64,000 nt of DNA from CAYWMY01 sp046352935 (GCA_046352935.1 JAXMGR010000022.1:1-64000); one strand, 5' to 3'. Shown: positions 16,319 through 25,043, counted from the first letter of the stretch. Notes: generated from the letters alone by a model not told the origin. A program made the numbers and translations.

Positions 16319-18124
16319 TCACAACCCGTAGTTCCTCGCGATGAGCAGCGACAACGCGAGCCAGACCAGCACGAACAGCGGGCCACCTGCGCGCAGGAAA
16401 TCCGCGAACCGGTAGCCGGCGGCGGACATCACCAGCAGGTTGGTCTGATAGCCCATCGGCGTCGCGAAGCAGAGGTTGCAGCCGAAGAGCACGGCGAGGA
16501 CGAAGGGCCGGGGATCGAGGCCGAGTTGCTGCGCGAGGGCGACGGCGATCGGCGTGCCCAGCACGCCGGCCGCGTTGTTCGACACGAAATTCGTGAGCAC
16601 TCCGAACAGCAGCATGAGCAGCATCATGATGGTGGCCGGCTCGAGGCCCCGGGTGAGCTGCGCGAAGCCGCCGCCGATCCCGTCGATCACGCCCGTTTCC
16701 ACCAGGCCCCGGCCGAGCGCGAGACTCGCGACGATGATGAGCACGACCTTGCTGCTGATCGCATCGCCGATGTCGTGCCAGCGCAGCGCGCCCGCCAGCA
16801 TCATCGCCGCGAGCCCGGCGAGGGCGGCGATGACCATGGGCAGCGTGTGGGATGCCGCGAGCGCGATCACGGCCGCCATGATCGACACCGCGGCCAGCGC
16901 GTGCCGCGAACGCGGCAGGCGCTCGGTACCGTCGAGGGCGATGACTCCTGCCTCCTGCCGCAGCGCCTGGATCTGGTGCTCTGTCGCCTGGATCAGCAGC
17001 ACGTCGCCGGGTCTCAGTGTCGAGGACGCCGGCGAGAGCGGTGCGGCGAGGCCGGCCGCGGGGCGGTGCATGCCGAGCACGCGGATGCCGTGGTGGCCGG
17101 CGAAACCGCTGGCCATGAGCGAGGTGCCCGCCAGTTCCGATTCCTCGGTGATGATGAGCTGCGCCAGGTGCTGATCGTCGACACCCGCTGCCGCCGCAGG
17201 CACCGGGCCCTCGATGCCCGCTCCGAGCAGCAGCGCGGATTCACGCAGTACGGCGGGCGTCCCGCACACGTACAGGCGGTCGCCGGCCGCGATCTCGACC
17301 GCGCCGCGCCGCAGGACGCGCTGGCCGTCCCGCTCGATGCGCCGGATGCGCAGCGACTTCGTGCGCCGGATGACGCTGCGCAGGCTGCGCCCGCGGCTCC
17401 AGGCTCCGGGTGCGATGACGAACACGGCATCGAAGGTCCGCTCCCTGGACCCGCGGCCGGGTGTGTTGCCCCGTGGCAGCAGCCGCGGCATCACGAGCCA
17501 CAGGTAGGGCAGGGCGATGCCCGCCGTGATGGCGACCATGGGCAGGAACTCGAAGATCCCGAAGGGGCGCATCCCGAGATCCGCCGCGATGCCGGTGATC
17601 AGCAGGTTCGTCGATGTGCCGATGGTCGTGCCCATGCCGCCCAGGATCACGGCGAAATTCATGGGCATCAGAGTGCGGCAGGCGGAGGTGCTGGTGCGCG
17701 CCGCGATCGACAGCAGCAACGGGAGCATCAGCACGACGATGGGCGTGTCGTTGAACACGGTGCTGAAGCCGAGGCAGAAGACGAGCAGCAGCAGGAACGC
17801 GGCCTGGGGCAGCAGGCTCCAGAAGCGGCCGAGCAGCCGGGCCACGGGGTCGAGTGCGCCGGTGACCTCGATGCCCCGGCCGAGCACCATGAGCGCGACG
17901 ACGGTGACGAGACCCTCGTGACCGAACCCCAGCAGGAATCCGCGCGGGTCGATCGGCGGCAGCTCCGGCGCGCGGGGAACGAGACCGAAGAGGAGCATCA
18001 GCGCCACGACGGCCAGCAGCGCCGTGGTCTGTACGGGCAGGCGCTCGGTCGCGAACAGCGCAAAGGTCGCGAGCGTGATCACGATGGTCAGGAGCGCATG
18101 CGGGTCTGTCCAGATCGGGGACAT
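16319..18124 (-). CDS. SLC13/DASS-family anion permease with TrkA-C domains
   Basis: A 601-residue membrane protein with two blocks of helices separated by a soluble region of about 200 residues. That region contains two RCK_C/TrkA-C-like units (for example VEIAAGDRLYVCG and STLRPGDVLLIQATEHQI). The sequences FNDTPIVVLMLP and SNNAAGVLGTPIA are the two re-entrant SNT-like motifs of the divalent anion/Na+ symporter family. Substrates in the family include sulfate, citrate and dicarboxylates. The start at 18124 has GAGG five bases upstream; the frame extends to 18280. It is divergent from the MASE1 kinase gene. Confidence 0.85.
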   Translation of the reverse strand: MSPIWTDPHALLTIVITLATFALFATERLPVQTTALLAVVALMLLFGLVPRAPELPPIDPRGFLLGFGHEGLVTVVALMVLGRGIEVTGALDPVARLLGRFWSLLPQAAFLLLLVFCLGFSTVFNDTPIVVLMLPLLLSIAARTSTSACRTLMPMNFAVILGGMGTTIGTSTNLLITGIAADLGMRPFGIFEFLPMVAITAGIALPYLWLVMPRLLPRGNTPGRGSRERTFDAVFVIAPGAWSRGRSLRSVIRRTKSLRIRRIERDGQRVLRRGAVEIAAGDRLYVCGTPAVLRESALLLGAGIEGPVPAAAAGVDDQHLAQLIITEESELAGTSLMASGFAGHHGIRVLGMHRPAAGLAAPLSPASSTLRPGDVLLIQATEHQIQALRQEAGVIALDGTERLPRSRHALAAVSIMAAVIALAASHTLPMVIAALAGLAAMMLAGALRWHDIGDAISSKVVLIIVASLALGRGLVETGVIDGIGGGFAQLTRGLEPATIMMLLMLLFGVLTNFVSNNAAGVLGTPIAVALAQQLGLDPRPFVLAVLFGCNLCFATPMGYQTNLLVMSAAGYRFADFLRAGGPLFVLVWLALSLLIARNYGL

Positions 18125-18313
18125 TCCGGCCTCGTCGGACGGGCTGCGGGGGAGCAGTCTGGCGCAAGGACGGGGTCTGTGCCAGCCGCCCGCAGCCCGT
18201 CGGTCGGCCGCACCCACGATGATCGGATTGCTGTGGTCGTCCGGCCACGTTGCCCGGCAAACTAGCGTCGTGTGTCGCATATCTCCTCACATCCCGGGCG
18301 GTCTTCCGTGGTG

Positions 18314-19957
18314 ATGCGCGCCGGATCCACGCATGCCCTGCGCATGAGCGGTCGCTGGCTGCGTCCGGTTCTGGCCGGTACCGGCTATGTGATCGCCTAC
18401 GTCGTGCTGGACTGGGTCAGCTACGTGCAGCCCGTCCTCAAGCTCGGCATCACGCCGTGGAGCCCGCAGGCCGGGCTGACGCTGGCGTTTCTCGGCATCG
18501 CGGGTCCGGCGTTCGCGCCGGTGACCGCGGCTGCGGCCCTGATCGCCGAGGTCCTCGTGCGCGCCACGCCGCCGTCGGTACCGTCGCTGGTGGCCGCGTG
18601 CATCGCCGCGGTCGCCATCGCCGCCGGCTACGGGTGCGCCGGGCTGGCGCTGCGTCGGCGCCGCCTGCTGGTCCCGCCGGAGGCGCCCGGGTCGGCCGCG
18701 GCATTGATCGCGATCGCGACGGTCACCGCGCTGGTGGTGGCCTGCGTGTACGTCGCGGTGTTCCTGACCGCGGGACTGCTGCCGGCTTCGGCAGCGCCGG
18801 GAGCGGTCGCGCGCTACTGGGTCGGGGACCTGAACGGCATGCTCACCGTCACACCCCTGCTGCTCGCGCTTCCCGGGTGGCGCGCGGGGCTCGTCGCGGT
18901 GCGGCAGCGCCACCGCGAGGTCGCGCTGCAGGCTGTGGTGGTGCTGGCCTGCATCGCGCTGGTCTTTGCGCTGCGCGCGACCGGCGAGCTGCGCTTCTTC
19001 TATCCGTTGTTCGTGCCCGTGATCTGGATTGCCGTCCGCTGGGGTGTGCCCGGCGCCATGCTGGCGACCTGCGCGATCCAGATCGGCCTGATCGCAGCGG
19101 TGCAGGGTGGCCCGGCGCAGGTTCCCCTCATCGACCTCCAGTTCCTGCTCTTGACGCTCGCGATGACGGCGCTGGTGCTCGGCGCCGTGGTCACGGGTCG
19201 TCACGCCGCCGAGGCCAGGCTGCGCGAGCAGGATCGGGAGCTGGCCCGCGCGATGCGATCGGCGGTCGCGGGCGAACTCGCGACCGCACTGACCCACGAG
19301 CTGAACCAGCCGATCACCGCGCTCGTCTCGTACCTGAGCGCGGCCGAGATCCTCGCCGCGCCGCTGGCACAACAGGATCCACGCCTGTCCGCGACCCTCA
19401 CCAAGGCGGCGGGCGAGGCGATCCGCACCGCGGACGTACTCAAGCGCCTGCGCGACTTCTATCGCGGCGGGGCCGCGCCGCCCGAGCGTGTGACGCTCGG
19501 GGACGTGGTGACAGCGACGGTGCAGGCGTTCCAGCCGCGGATCCGGCAGGCCGGGGTCACCGTGCAGGTGCGCACCGACGAGGACGTGCCCGCCGTGAAC
19601 ACTGACCGGATCGGCATCGAGATGGTGCTGCACAATCTGCTGGCGAACGCGCTGGACGCACTCGACGAGGTGAATGCGTCGGGCGCGCGGCGGCTGGAGA
19701 TCCACGTCCGCCGCGACCGGGACGGCGTGGTCATCGATTTCGAGGATTCAGGCCCCGGCTGCAGCGAGGAGATCCGCGCGCGCCTGTTCGAACCGTTCGT
19801 GACGACGAAGCCGGACGGCATGGGCCTCGGCCTGCCGATCAGCCGTTCTCTGCTGCGCAGCCAGGGGGGCGACCTCCGGGCAGGGGTGAGCCGCCTGGGA
19901 GGCGCGTGTTTTTCGGTACGGGTACCGGACCAGCCGGTGCCGCGTACGGCATTGTGA
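18314..19957 (+). CDS. MASE1-domain sensor histidine kinase
   Basis: A 547-residue kinase with an N-terminal MASE1-like sensor of about eight membrane helices (15-295; the TPWSPQAGLTLAFLG stretch is typical). A short coiled segment leads to the dimerisation helix with phospho-acceptor His328 in LTHELNQPITALVSYL, then an HATPase domain with NLLANALDAL, DSGPG and GMGLGLPISRSLL. MASE1 ligands are largely unknown. The start is uncertain: GTG 18272, ATG 18314 and ATG 18344 are all possible and none has a clear ribosome site. It precedes its response regulator by four bases. Confidence 0.86.
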   Translation: MRAGSTHALRMSGRWLRPVLAGTGYVIAYVVLDWVSYVQPVLKLGITPWSPQAGLTLAFLGIAGPAFAPVTAAAALIAEVLVRATPPSVPSLVAACIAAVAIAAGYGCAGLALRRRRLLVPPEAPGSAAALIAIATVTALVVACVYVAVFLTAGLLPASAAPGAVARYWVGDLNGMLTVTPLLLALPGWRAGLVAVRQRHREVALQAVVVLACIALVFALRATGELRFFYPLFVPVIWIAVRWGVPGAMLATCAIQIGLIAAVQGGPAQVPLIDLQFLLLTLAMTALVLGAVVTGRHAAEARLREQDRELARAMRSAVAGELATALTHELNQPITALVSYLSAAEILAAPLAQQDPRLSATLTKAAGEAIRTADVLKRLRDFYRGGAAPPERVTLGDVVTATVQAFQPRIRQAGVTVQVRTDEDVPAVNTDRIGIEMVLHNLLANALDALDEVNASGARRLEIHVRRDRDGVVIDFEDSGPGCSEEIRARLFEPFVTTKPDGMGLGLPISRSLLRSQGGDLRAGVSRLGGACFSVRVPDQPVPRTAL

Positions 19958-19961
19958 TGCG

Positions 19962-20582
19962 ATGAACCAAGCCACCGTGTTTCTGGTCGACGACGACGTC
20001 TCCGTGCGCGACTCCCTGAGTCTGCTGCTGTCGCTGAAGGGGCTGCGCACACAGGTATTCGCGAGCGCCGAGAGCTTCCTCGACACCTACCGCGACGACT
20101 GGCGCGGCTGCCTGATCACGGACCTGCGCATGCCGGGTATGTCGGGGCTCGAACTCCAGCAGGCGCTCACCGAGCGCGGCGTCACCCTTCCGGTCGTGGT
20201 GCTCACCGCGCACGGCGATGTGGGCGCCACACGCGCCGCGCTCAAGAACGGCGCCTTCGATTTTCTCGAGAAGCCGGTGGACGACGAGGTCCTCATCGAC
20301 GTGCTCATGAACGCGCTGCGCAGCGACGCTGAGCGGCATGCCGCACTCACGGCGCATGCAGACACCCTGGCGCGGATCGACCGGCTCACGCCGCGCGAGA
20401 AAGACGTCCTGGGACTGCTGGCAGAAGGCCTCCAGAACCGCGATATCGCGGTCCGGCTCGGCATCAGCCCCCGCACCGTTGAGGTCTACAAGGCGCGCAT
20501 GATGGAGAAGCTGCAGTGCCGGTCGCTGGCGGACGTGATCCGCATCCGCCTGGATGCCCGCGAGGACTCAGCCGGGTCCTGA
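19962..20582 (+). CDS. Two-component response regulator, FixJ/NarL type (MASE1 kinase partner)
   Basis: A 206-residue regulator with the receiver pocket VDDD (9-12), Asp54 in TDLRMPG, Lys104 in FLEKPVD and a C-terminal LuxR-type helix-turn-helix (LTPREKDVLGLLAEG ... SPRTVEVYKARM). It is a close structural parallel of the regulator at 11057-11665, so the window holds two related kinase/regulator pairs. It starts four bases after the kinase stop and is surely cotranscribed. Targets are unknown; the divergently transcribed SLC13 permease is a candidate on position alone. Confidence 0.9.
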   Translation: MNQATVFLVDDDVSVRDSLSLLLSLKGLRTQVFASAESFLDTYRDDWRGCLITDLRMPGMSGLELQQALTERGVTLPVVVLTAHGDVGATRAALKNGAFDFLEKPVDDEVLIDVLMNALRSDAERHAALTAHADTLARIDRLTPREKDVLGLLAEGLQNRDIAVRLGISPRTVEVYKARMMEKLQCRSLADVIRIRLDAREDSAGS

Positions 20583-20617
20583 GCCCTTACGGGCCGCCCC
20601 GAATGCCAGCGGAAAGG

Positions 20618-20805
20618 CCCATGCGGTAATTTGACTCCCGCATGGGGGCGATGGACCGGAGCCCGCTGTGACCGGCGTCTCCCGCGGCGGCCTGAAGGCC
20701 GTCGCTCCCATTGCCCAGTCCCGCAGTGAGTGAAGGCGGGGCCGGGCGCTGATCGTTCGATACCCAAGATTGAGGCGGCGTTTTCTTCGAAGCGCCGCCT
20801 TTTTT
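20618..20805 (+). ncRNA. Candidate structured RNA or REP-like element
   Basis: No protein gene is supported here. Four strong stem-loops follow each other: CCCATGCGG (20618-20626) with CCGCATGGG (20638-20646); GGGCGATGG (20646-20654) with CCATTGCCC (20708-20716, one G-U pair); inside that, GCGGCGGCC (20684-20692) with GGCCGTCGC (20697-20705) on a TGAA loop; and the terminator stem at 20773-20800. It lies after a response-regulator gene and before the 3' end of convergent ctaB. A small RNA, a 3'-UTR element or a REP-type repeat would all fit. Confidence 0.4.
20773..20805 (+). terminator. Intrinsic terminator
   Basis: A perfect 8-bp stem (AGGCGGCG, 20773-20780, with CGCCGCCT, 20793-20800) and a 12-base loop, followed by a run of six T (20800-20805). 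It would end plus-strand transcripts from the kinase/regulator operon or from the structured element just upstream. It lacks a T-run in the other direction, so it is not an obvious terminator for ctaB. Confidence 0.8.
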
Positions 20806-20856
20806 GTTGGCCGGGATCCGGCCTTTGCAATCAGATGGTTACGCGTTCCTTCCGCC

Positions 20857-21765
20857 TCAGAACAGAGGTGGGAGGTAATGGTCAACGAGCAGGACTGCGA
20901 ACAGCAGCGACAGGTAGTGGATCGAGTACCGGAAGGTACGCATCGGCGTCCCGGGATCACTGCCGCGCCAGAGCAACCATGCATGCCGCAGGAACACGCC
21001 ATCGAGTATCAGGGCGACGACCAGATAGGGGAGTCCGGACATCCCCGTCAGGTACGGCAGGATGGTCACGATCGTGAGCAGGATCGTGTAGAACCAGATG
21101 TGCAGCTTGGTGAATTCGATGCCATGCGTGACCGGCAGCATGGGAATGCCGACCTTCGCGTACTCGTCGCGCCGGGCGATCGCGAGCGCCCAGAAATGCG
21201 GCGGCGTCCACGCGAAGATGATCAGGAACAGCAGCAGTGCATCGGGGTCAACCGAGTTCGTGACGGCGGTCCAGCCCAGCACCGGCGGTGCGGCTCCCGC
21301 GGCGCCGCCGATCACGATGTTCTGAGGCGTGGCGCGCTTGAGCCAGACGGTGTAGATGACGGCATACCCGATCAGCGACACGAACGTCAGTACCGCGGTC
21401 AGCGGATTGACGAGCAGCGCCAGGAGCAGCATCGATCCCGCGCCCAGGACGAACGCGAACGACAGCGCCAGCGCTTCCGACAAATGACCCTGCGGCAGCG
21501 GCCGGTTCCGGGTGCGGGCCATCTCCGAATCGATGCGTGCGTCGAGCACATGGTTGATCGCGGCCGCCGATGCGGACGCAAGCCCGATGCCGATCGTGCC
21601 CCACACGAGCGCCGCCAGCGGGGGCCAGCCGGGTGTTGCCAGGAACATGCCGACGACGGCCGTGAAGATGATCAGCGCCACGACCTTCGGTTTCGTCAGT
21701 TCGAAATAGTCCGCGAACGTGGCGCGGCTGGTCGCGAAGGCGCGGGTCGGGCGGCTGAGATTCAT
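20857..21765 (-). CDS. ctaB: Protoheme IX farnesyltransferase (heme O synthase)
   Basis: A 302-residue UbiA-superfamily prenyltransferase with about eight or nine membrane helices. The prenyl-diphosphate site is NHVLDARIDSEMARTRNRPLP and the second conserved loop is TPPHFWALAIARRDEY; both are specific for CyoE/CtaB. It converts heme B to heme O, the first step to heme A. It lies 27 bases downstream of the heme A synthase gene on the same strand, as expected for a heme A pathway operon beside cytochrome oxidase genes. Confidence 0.95.
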   Translation of the reverse strand: MNLSRPTRAFATSRATFADYFELTKPKVVALIIFTAVVGMFLATPGWPPLAALVWGTIGIGLASASAAAINHVLDARIDSEMARTRNRPLPQGHLSEALALSFAFVLGAGSMLLLALLVNPLTAVLTFVSLIGYAVIYTVWLKRATPQNIVIGGAAGAAPPVLGWTAVTNSVDPDALLLFLIIFAWTPPHFWALAIARRDEYAKVGIPMLPVTHGIEFTKLHIWFYTILLTIVTILPYLTGMSGLPYLVVALILDGVFLRHAWLLWRGSDPGTPMRTFRYSIHYLSLLFAVLLVDHYLPPLF

Positions 21766-21792
21766 GGACTGTGACTCCGGTTGCGGCAGCTG

Positions 21793-22824
21793 CTAGCGGA
21801 CCTTGACCGATCCGGACAGCCGGGACGGGCTCAGGAATCGCAGCAGTGCCACGAGGCTCACGAGCAGCAGCGCGGCGCCGGCGTTGTGCAACACGCCGAG
21901 TGCGAGCGGAAAGCCCCGCCACACGAGGTTCATGCCGATCGTGGCCTGCAGCAGCACCGCGGCGACCGCGCCCAGCGCGGCGAGGCGCGCCGCACCGCTC
22001 TGTGCGCGGCGCCAGACCTGGAACCCGAGGAGAGTGACGACCACGAGGGTGAGGTATGCCCAGAGCCGGTGCGTGTAATGCACGGCCACGCGCGCCGGGT
22101 GTTCCAGCACGCCGAACTCGTAGTCGATGCCGAGGCCGCGCCAGAGCACGAAGCCATCGCGGAAGTCCATCTCCGGCCAGAATCCCCCCTGGCAGGTCGG
22201 GAAGGTCTGTCCGCAGGCGGGGGCCGCGTAGTTCGAGCTGACCCAGCCACCCAGCGCGATCTGGATCCCCGCGATGACGAGGGTCGCGGCGGCGAAGCGC
22301 AGCAGGGGTCGCTCCGCAGCCTTCAGTTCGCGCCGCTCTGGCTGGAGGGACAGCCAGGTCAGCAGCGCCAGGGTCGACATGCCGAAGACGAGATGCAGCG
22401 AGACGAAGAGTGGCTTGAGCAGCAGCGTCACCGTCCACATGCCGAGCAGGCCCTGGAACACGACGAGCGGTATCAGCAGCAGAGGAGCCACGCGCGGCTG
22501 GGCCGCATCGCGGCGGTTCCTGATCGAAATCACGGCCAGCGCGATCAGGAGCAGCCCCAGTGTCGTGGCGAAGTAGCGGTGCACCATCTCGTGCAGCGCC
22601 TTGCCGTAGTCGAAGGGACGCTCCGGATACGCGGCGTTCGCTTCCTCGACCCTGGATTCCACCTGGGCCGGATGGACGTGGCCGTAGCACCCCGGCCAGT
22701 CGGGGCACCCCAGGCCGGCGTCGGTGAGCCGCACCCAGGAGCCCAGCACCACGACGAAGGCGCACAACACCGCCGCCAGGCGCGCCAGACGAAGGAACCA
22801 GGTAAGGGTCTGCGACTGTCTCAT
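21793..22824 (-). CDS. ctaA: Heme A synthase (COX15/CtaA family)
   Basis: A 343-residue membrane protein with eight predicted helices in two four-helix halves. Family marks are the LGSWVRLTDAGLGCPDWPGCYG segment near the N-terminus, the periplasmic cysteine pair in PACGQTFPTCQGGFWPE, and paired heme-ligand histidines (for example HEMVHRYFA and HYTHRLWAY). It oxidises the methyl group of heme O to give heme A for the oxidase encoded at 26.7-29.2 kb. It lies between the SCO-like gene and ctaB on the same strand. Confidence 0.94.
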   Translation of the reverse strand: MRQSQTLTWFLRLARLAAVLCAFVVVLGSWVRLTDAGLGCPDWPGCYGHVHPAQVESRVEEANAAYPERPFDYGKALHEMVHRYFATTLGLLLIALAVISIRNRRDAAQPRVAPLLLIPLVVFQGLLGMWTVTLLLKPLFVSLHLVFGMSTLALLTWLSLQPERRELKAAERPLLRFAAATLVIAGIQIALGGWVSSNYAAPACGQTFPTCQGGFWPEMDFRDGFVLWRGLGIDYEFGVLEHPARVAVHYTHRLWAYLTLVVVTLLGFQVWRRAQSGAARLAALGAVAAVLLQATIGMNLVWRGFPLALGVLHNAGAALLLVSLVALLRFLSPSRLSGSVKVR

Positions 22825-22878
22825 GGACCTGCGGGCTCCGGCATTGATCGATCGAAGGGCGGCATCATGCCGCAGCAG

Positions 22879-23490
22879 TCAACCGATGTGGGAAAGTTTC
22901 AGCAGCCGCTCCATGTCCTCGAGCAGGCCACGGCGGTCCGCCGTTCTCGGGTAACTCAGCACGAGATTCGCGAGCGGATCCACGATATAGACTCGTTCTG
23001 CCGAGGTTACCGGTACACCGTCGTACTCGGGAAAGGCGCGCAGCAGCTCCGCGCCCGGGGCATTGTCGATCCGCGCCATGACGAGGTCCGGGTGATCGCC
23101 GGCGATGCGGGTCGCGTCCCGCAGTTCTCCGGAGTAGAGGAACAGTCGCTGTACCCGGTCGGAGTCACGGTTGAGCGCGCTGCGGATCTGCCGCGTATCG
23201 ATGAGTGACCGGCGGCAGGCCGGATCGCAGCCGGCGGCGCCGATGTACACCAGTGACCACTTGCCCCGGAGGAAACCCGGGCCGGTCTCGCGGCCATCCG
23301 CGCGCAGCAGCGAGACTCCCGCCAGCGGCCGGGCCGGATCGAGGAGATCGCCGTGCTGCACGCCCGTCCCGGGTCGCCAGCCCAGGCCGTAGTGCAGCAG
23401 GAAGGCCAGTGCGAGGGGCACTGCGAACAGCGCCATCAGGATCAGCAGGGGACCGCGCCTGCGCGCGGCCGGGGGCACGGGTTCGGTCAT
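22879..23490 (-). CDS. SCO-like thioredoxin-fold protein of the cytochrome oxidase assembly cluster
   Basis: A 203-residue protein with an N-terminal membrane anchor (about 13-35) and a periplasmic thioredoxin-like domain. GKWSLVYIGAAGCDPAC has the spacing of the SCO CxxxC copper motif, but the conserved SCO histidine near the C-terminus (usually in a YxVDH-type context) is not evident; VYIVDPLANLVL stands there. It may therefore act as a thiol reductase rather than a copper donor (inference). It overlaps SURF1 by four bases (ATGA) and precedes ctaA. Confidence 0.75.
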   Translation of the reverse strand: MTEPVPPAARRRGPLLILMALFAVPLALAFLLHYGLGWRPGTGVQHGDLLDPARPLAGVSLLRADGRETGPGFLRGKWSLVYIGAAGCDPACRRSLIDTRQIRSALNRDSDRVQRLFLYSGELRDATRIAGDHPDLVMARIDNAPGAELLRAFPEYDGVPVTSAERVYIVDPLANLVLSYPRTADRRGLLEDMERLLKLSHIG

Positions 23491-24227
23491 CTCGGTTCAT
23501 CCGGGTCGCGGAGGCTCATGACGACGAAGAGTATGACCGCGGTCAGTGCGAGAGCGAACCACTGCACCGCATAGGCCAGGTGACGCAGGGGGCCGAGGCC
23601 CGGCGGTCGCCATGCACGCTGGAAGCCGTCCTTCGCGGCGGGATCGAGCAGCAGGATCTGCGGATACACGCGGCCTCCGAGCACCGCGGCCACTTCGCGG
23701 CTGTCCGGGAAGTTCATCACCCGAGGCCAGTCCCCGGCGTCCACCGCCGCGAGGTGGATGCCTGCGCGGGGCAACTCGTCGATGCGGCCCGTCACGGTAC
23801 GCGGGCCGTCGTCCACGTCGATCGGCGGCAGTTCGCCGCGGCTCGCGCCCAGTGGCACCCAGCCACGATTCACGAGCAGCAGCGCTCCGTCGCTGCGGCG
23901 CAGTGGCGTCAGTATGTAATAGCCGACACGACCGTCGAGGGTGATGTTGTCGAGGAGGATCTGGTGACGCGCGTCGTAACGGCCGCGGACCTCGACGCGC
24001 TGGTAGCGTGGCACGTGATCGACGGCGGACGACAGCGCATGCGCGGCGCCCGTCGCCTGCGCAAACTGCTGCTCCAGCGTGCGCTGCGCGGCCGCTCGAC
24101 CGAGCTGCCACTGACCGAGGACACCGAAGAGCGCGACGCCGGCGGCCGTGATCAGCAGCGCCCCGGGGCGGAGTGCGAGCACTCGCCGGCCGATACGAAG
24201 TCTCAAGCTATACTTCCCCGTCGCCAT
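23487..24227 (-). CDS. SURF1 family cytochrome oxidase assembly protein
   Basis: A 246-residue protein with membrane helices at each end (about 20-40 and 220-240) around a periplasmic domain. Marks of the family are LGQWQLGRAAAQRTLEQQ after the first helix, VEVRGRYDARHQILLDN, LLVNRGWVPLG and the final YAVQWFALALTAVILFV. SURF1 proteins help heme A insertion into subunit I. The ATG at 24227 lacks a clear ribosome site; a TTG at 24206 has GGGGAAG upstream and could be the real start. It is divergent from the twin-membrane protein gene. Confidence 0.88.
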   Translation of the reverse strand: MATGKYSLRLRIGRRVLALRPGALLITAAGVALFGVLGQWQLGRAAAQRTLEQQFAQATGAAHALSSAVDHVPRYQRVEVRGRYDARHQILLDNITLDGRVGYYILTPLRRSDGALLLVNRGWVPLGASRGELPPIDVDDGPRTVTGRIDELPRAGIHLAAVDAGDWPRVMNFPDSREVAAVLGGRVYPQILLLDPAAKDGFQRAWRPPGLGPLRHLAYAVQWFALALTAVILFVVMSLRDPDEPR

Positions 24228-24247
24228 GGGCGACCCGGGAGGCCCCC

Positions 24248-24460
24248 TTGAACCCCGTCAAACTGCTGGTCGTGCTGGTGCTCCTCGGCATCGTCGTCAG
24301 TCTCGGCTCCGCGCTGTTCCATCTGGTCCATGATCGGGGCGGCTCGAAGAAGATGGTCCGGGCGCTCACGGTGCGCATCGCGCTCTCCGTCGGGCTCTTC
24401 CTGCTGCTGTTCGTTGCCTGGTCGATGGGCCTGATTCAACCCCACGGCGTCCAGCACTGA
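24248..24460 (+). CDS. Twin transmembrane protein (DUF2909 family)
   Basis: A 70-residue protein with two membrane helices (about 4-24 and 42-62) joined by a short loop with Gly-Gly-Ser-Lys-Lys. This matches the DUF2909 twin-membrane family commonly found in cytochrome oxidase clusters; its function is unknown. The start is a TTG at 24248, strongly supported by GGGAGG five bases upstream and by loss of similarity before it. It is the only plus-strand gene in the oxidase locus, and its start is only 20 bases from the SURF1 start. Confidence 0.8.
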   Translation: MNPVKLLVVLVLLGIVVSLGSALFHLVHDRGGSKKMVRALTVRIALSVGLFLLLFVAWSMGLIQPHGVQH

Positions 24461-24482
24461 CTCCGGGGCCGGCTGCGGCGGT

Positions 24483-25043
24483 TCAATCCCCGACCAGCCT
24501 GCGGATCTCCGGCAGGTTTCGCCAGTGTCCCTCGATGTCCATGCCGAAGCCGAAGACGAAGGAGTCCGGCACGCGCAGGCCCGTGAAGTCCGCGACGACG
24601 CGCGGTGGCCGCTCCAGCTCCTTCAGCGCAAAGACGGCGGTGCGTACTTCGGCCGCGCCGAGAGCACGGCAACGCTCGACGACAGCGGTGAGCGTGACTC
24701 CTTCGTCGAGGATGTCGTCGACGACGAGAACCGTGCGGCCGCCGAGCGGCACACGGGGCTCCGCGATCCAGCGCAGTTCCCCTCCCGCCGTGGCATGGCC
24801 GTAGCGGCCGACGTGCGCATAGTCGATCTCGAGCGGGAACCGCAGCAGCGGCAGCAGCTGCCCGCCCACCACGAGACCGCCGTTCATGACCATGACGACG
24901 ACGGGATGCCGGTTCACGAACGCAGCCGTGATCTCCGCCGCGAGCCTTGCGAGGGTCCGCGTCACGACGCCGGCGTCGGCGATCACCTCGCTGCGCCCGA
25001 GCAGCGACCAGGCGCGCGCCGTGGCGTCGCCGTCCTCGCTCAC
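24483..25043 (-). CDS. hpt: Hypoxanthine-guanine phosphoribosyltransferase
   Basis: A 186-residue purine salvage enzyme. The PRPP-binding loop VLVVDDILDEGVTL and the upstream MNGGLVVGGQLLPLL segment match the Hpt family. It transfers phosphoribose from PRPP to hypoxanthine or guanine. The start codon is GTG (25043). It sits between ctaE and the twin-membrane gene, starting 34 bases after the ctaE stop on the same strand, so it may be read through from the oxidase operon although it has no role in respiration. Confidence 0.85.
   Translation of the reverse strand: MSEDGDATARAWSLLGRSEVIADAGVVTRTLARLAAEITAAFVNRHPVVVMVMNGGLVVGGQLLPLLRFPLEIDYAHVGRYGHATAGGELRWIAEPRVPLGGRTVLVVDDILDEGVTLTAVVERCRALGAAEVRTAVFALKELERPPRVVADFTGLRVPDSFVFGFGMDIEGHWRNLPEIRRLVGD

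Noticed and set aside
16109..18265. A 718-codon plus-strand open frame opposite the SLC13 permease gene
   Set aside because: It mirrors the permease codons in a G+C-rich genome and has a low-complexity, Arg/His/Gln/Glu-rich translation with no recognisable domain.
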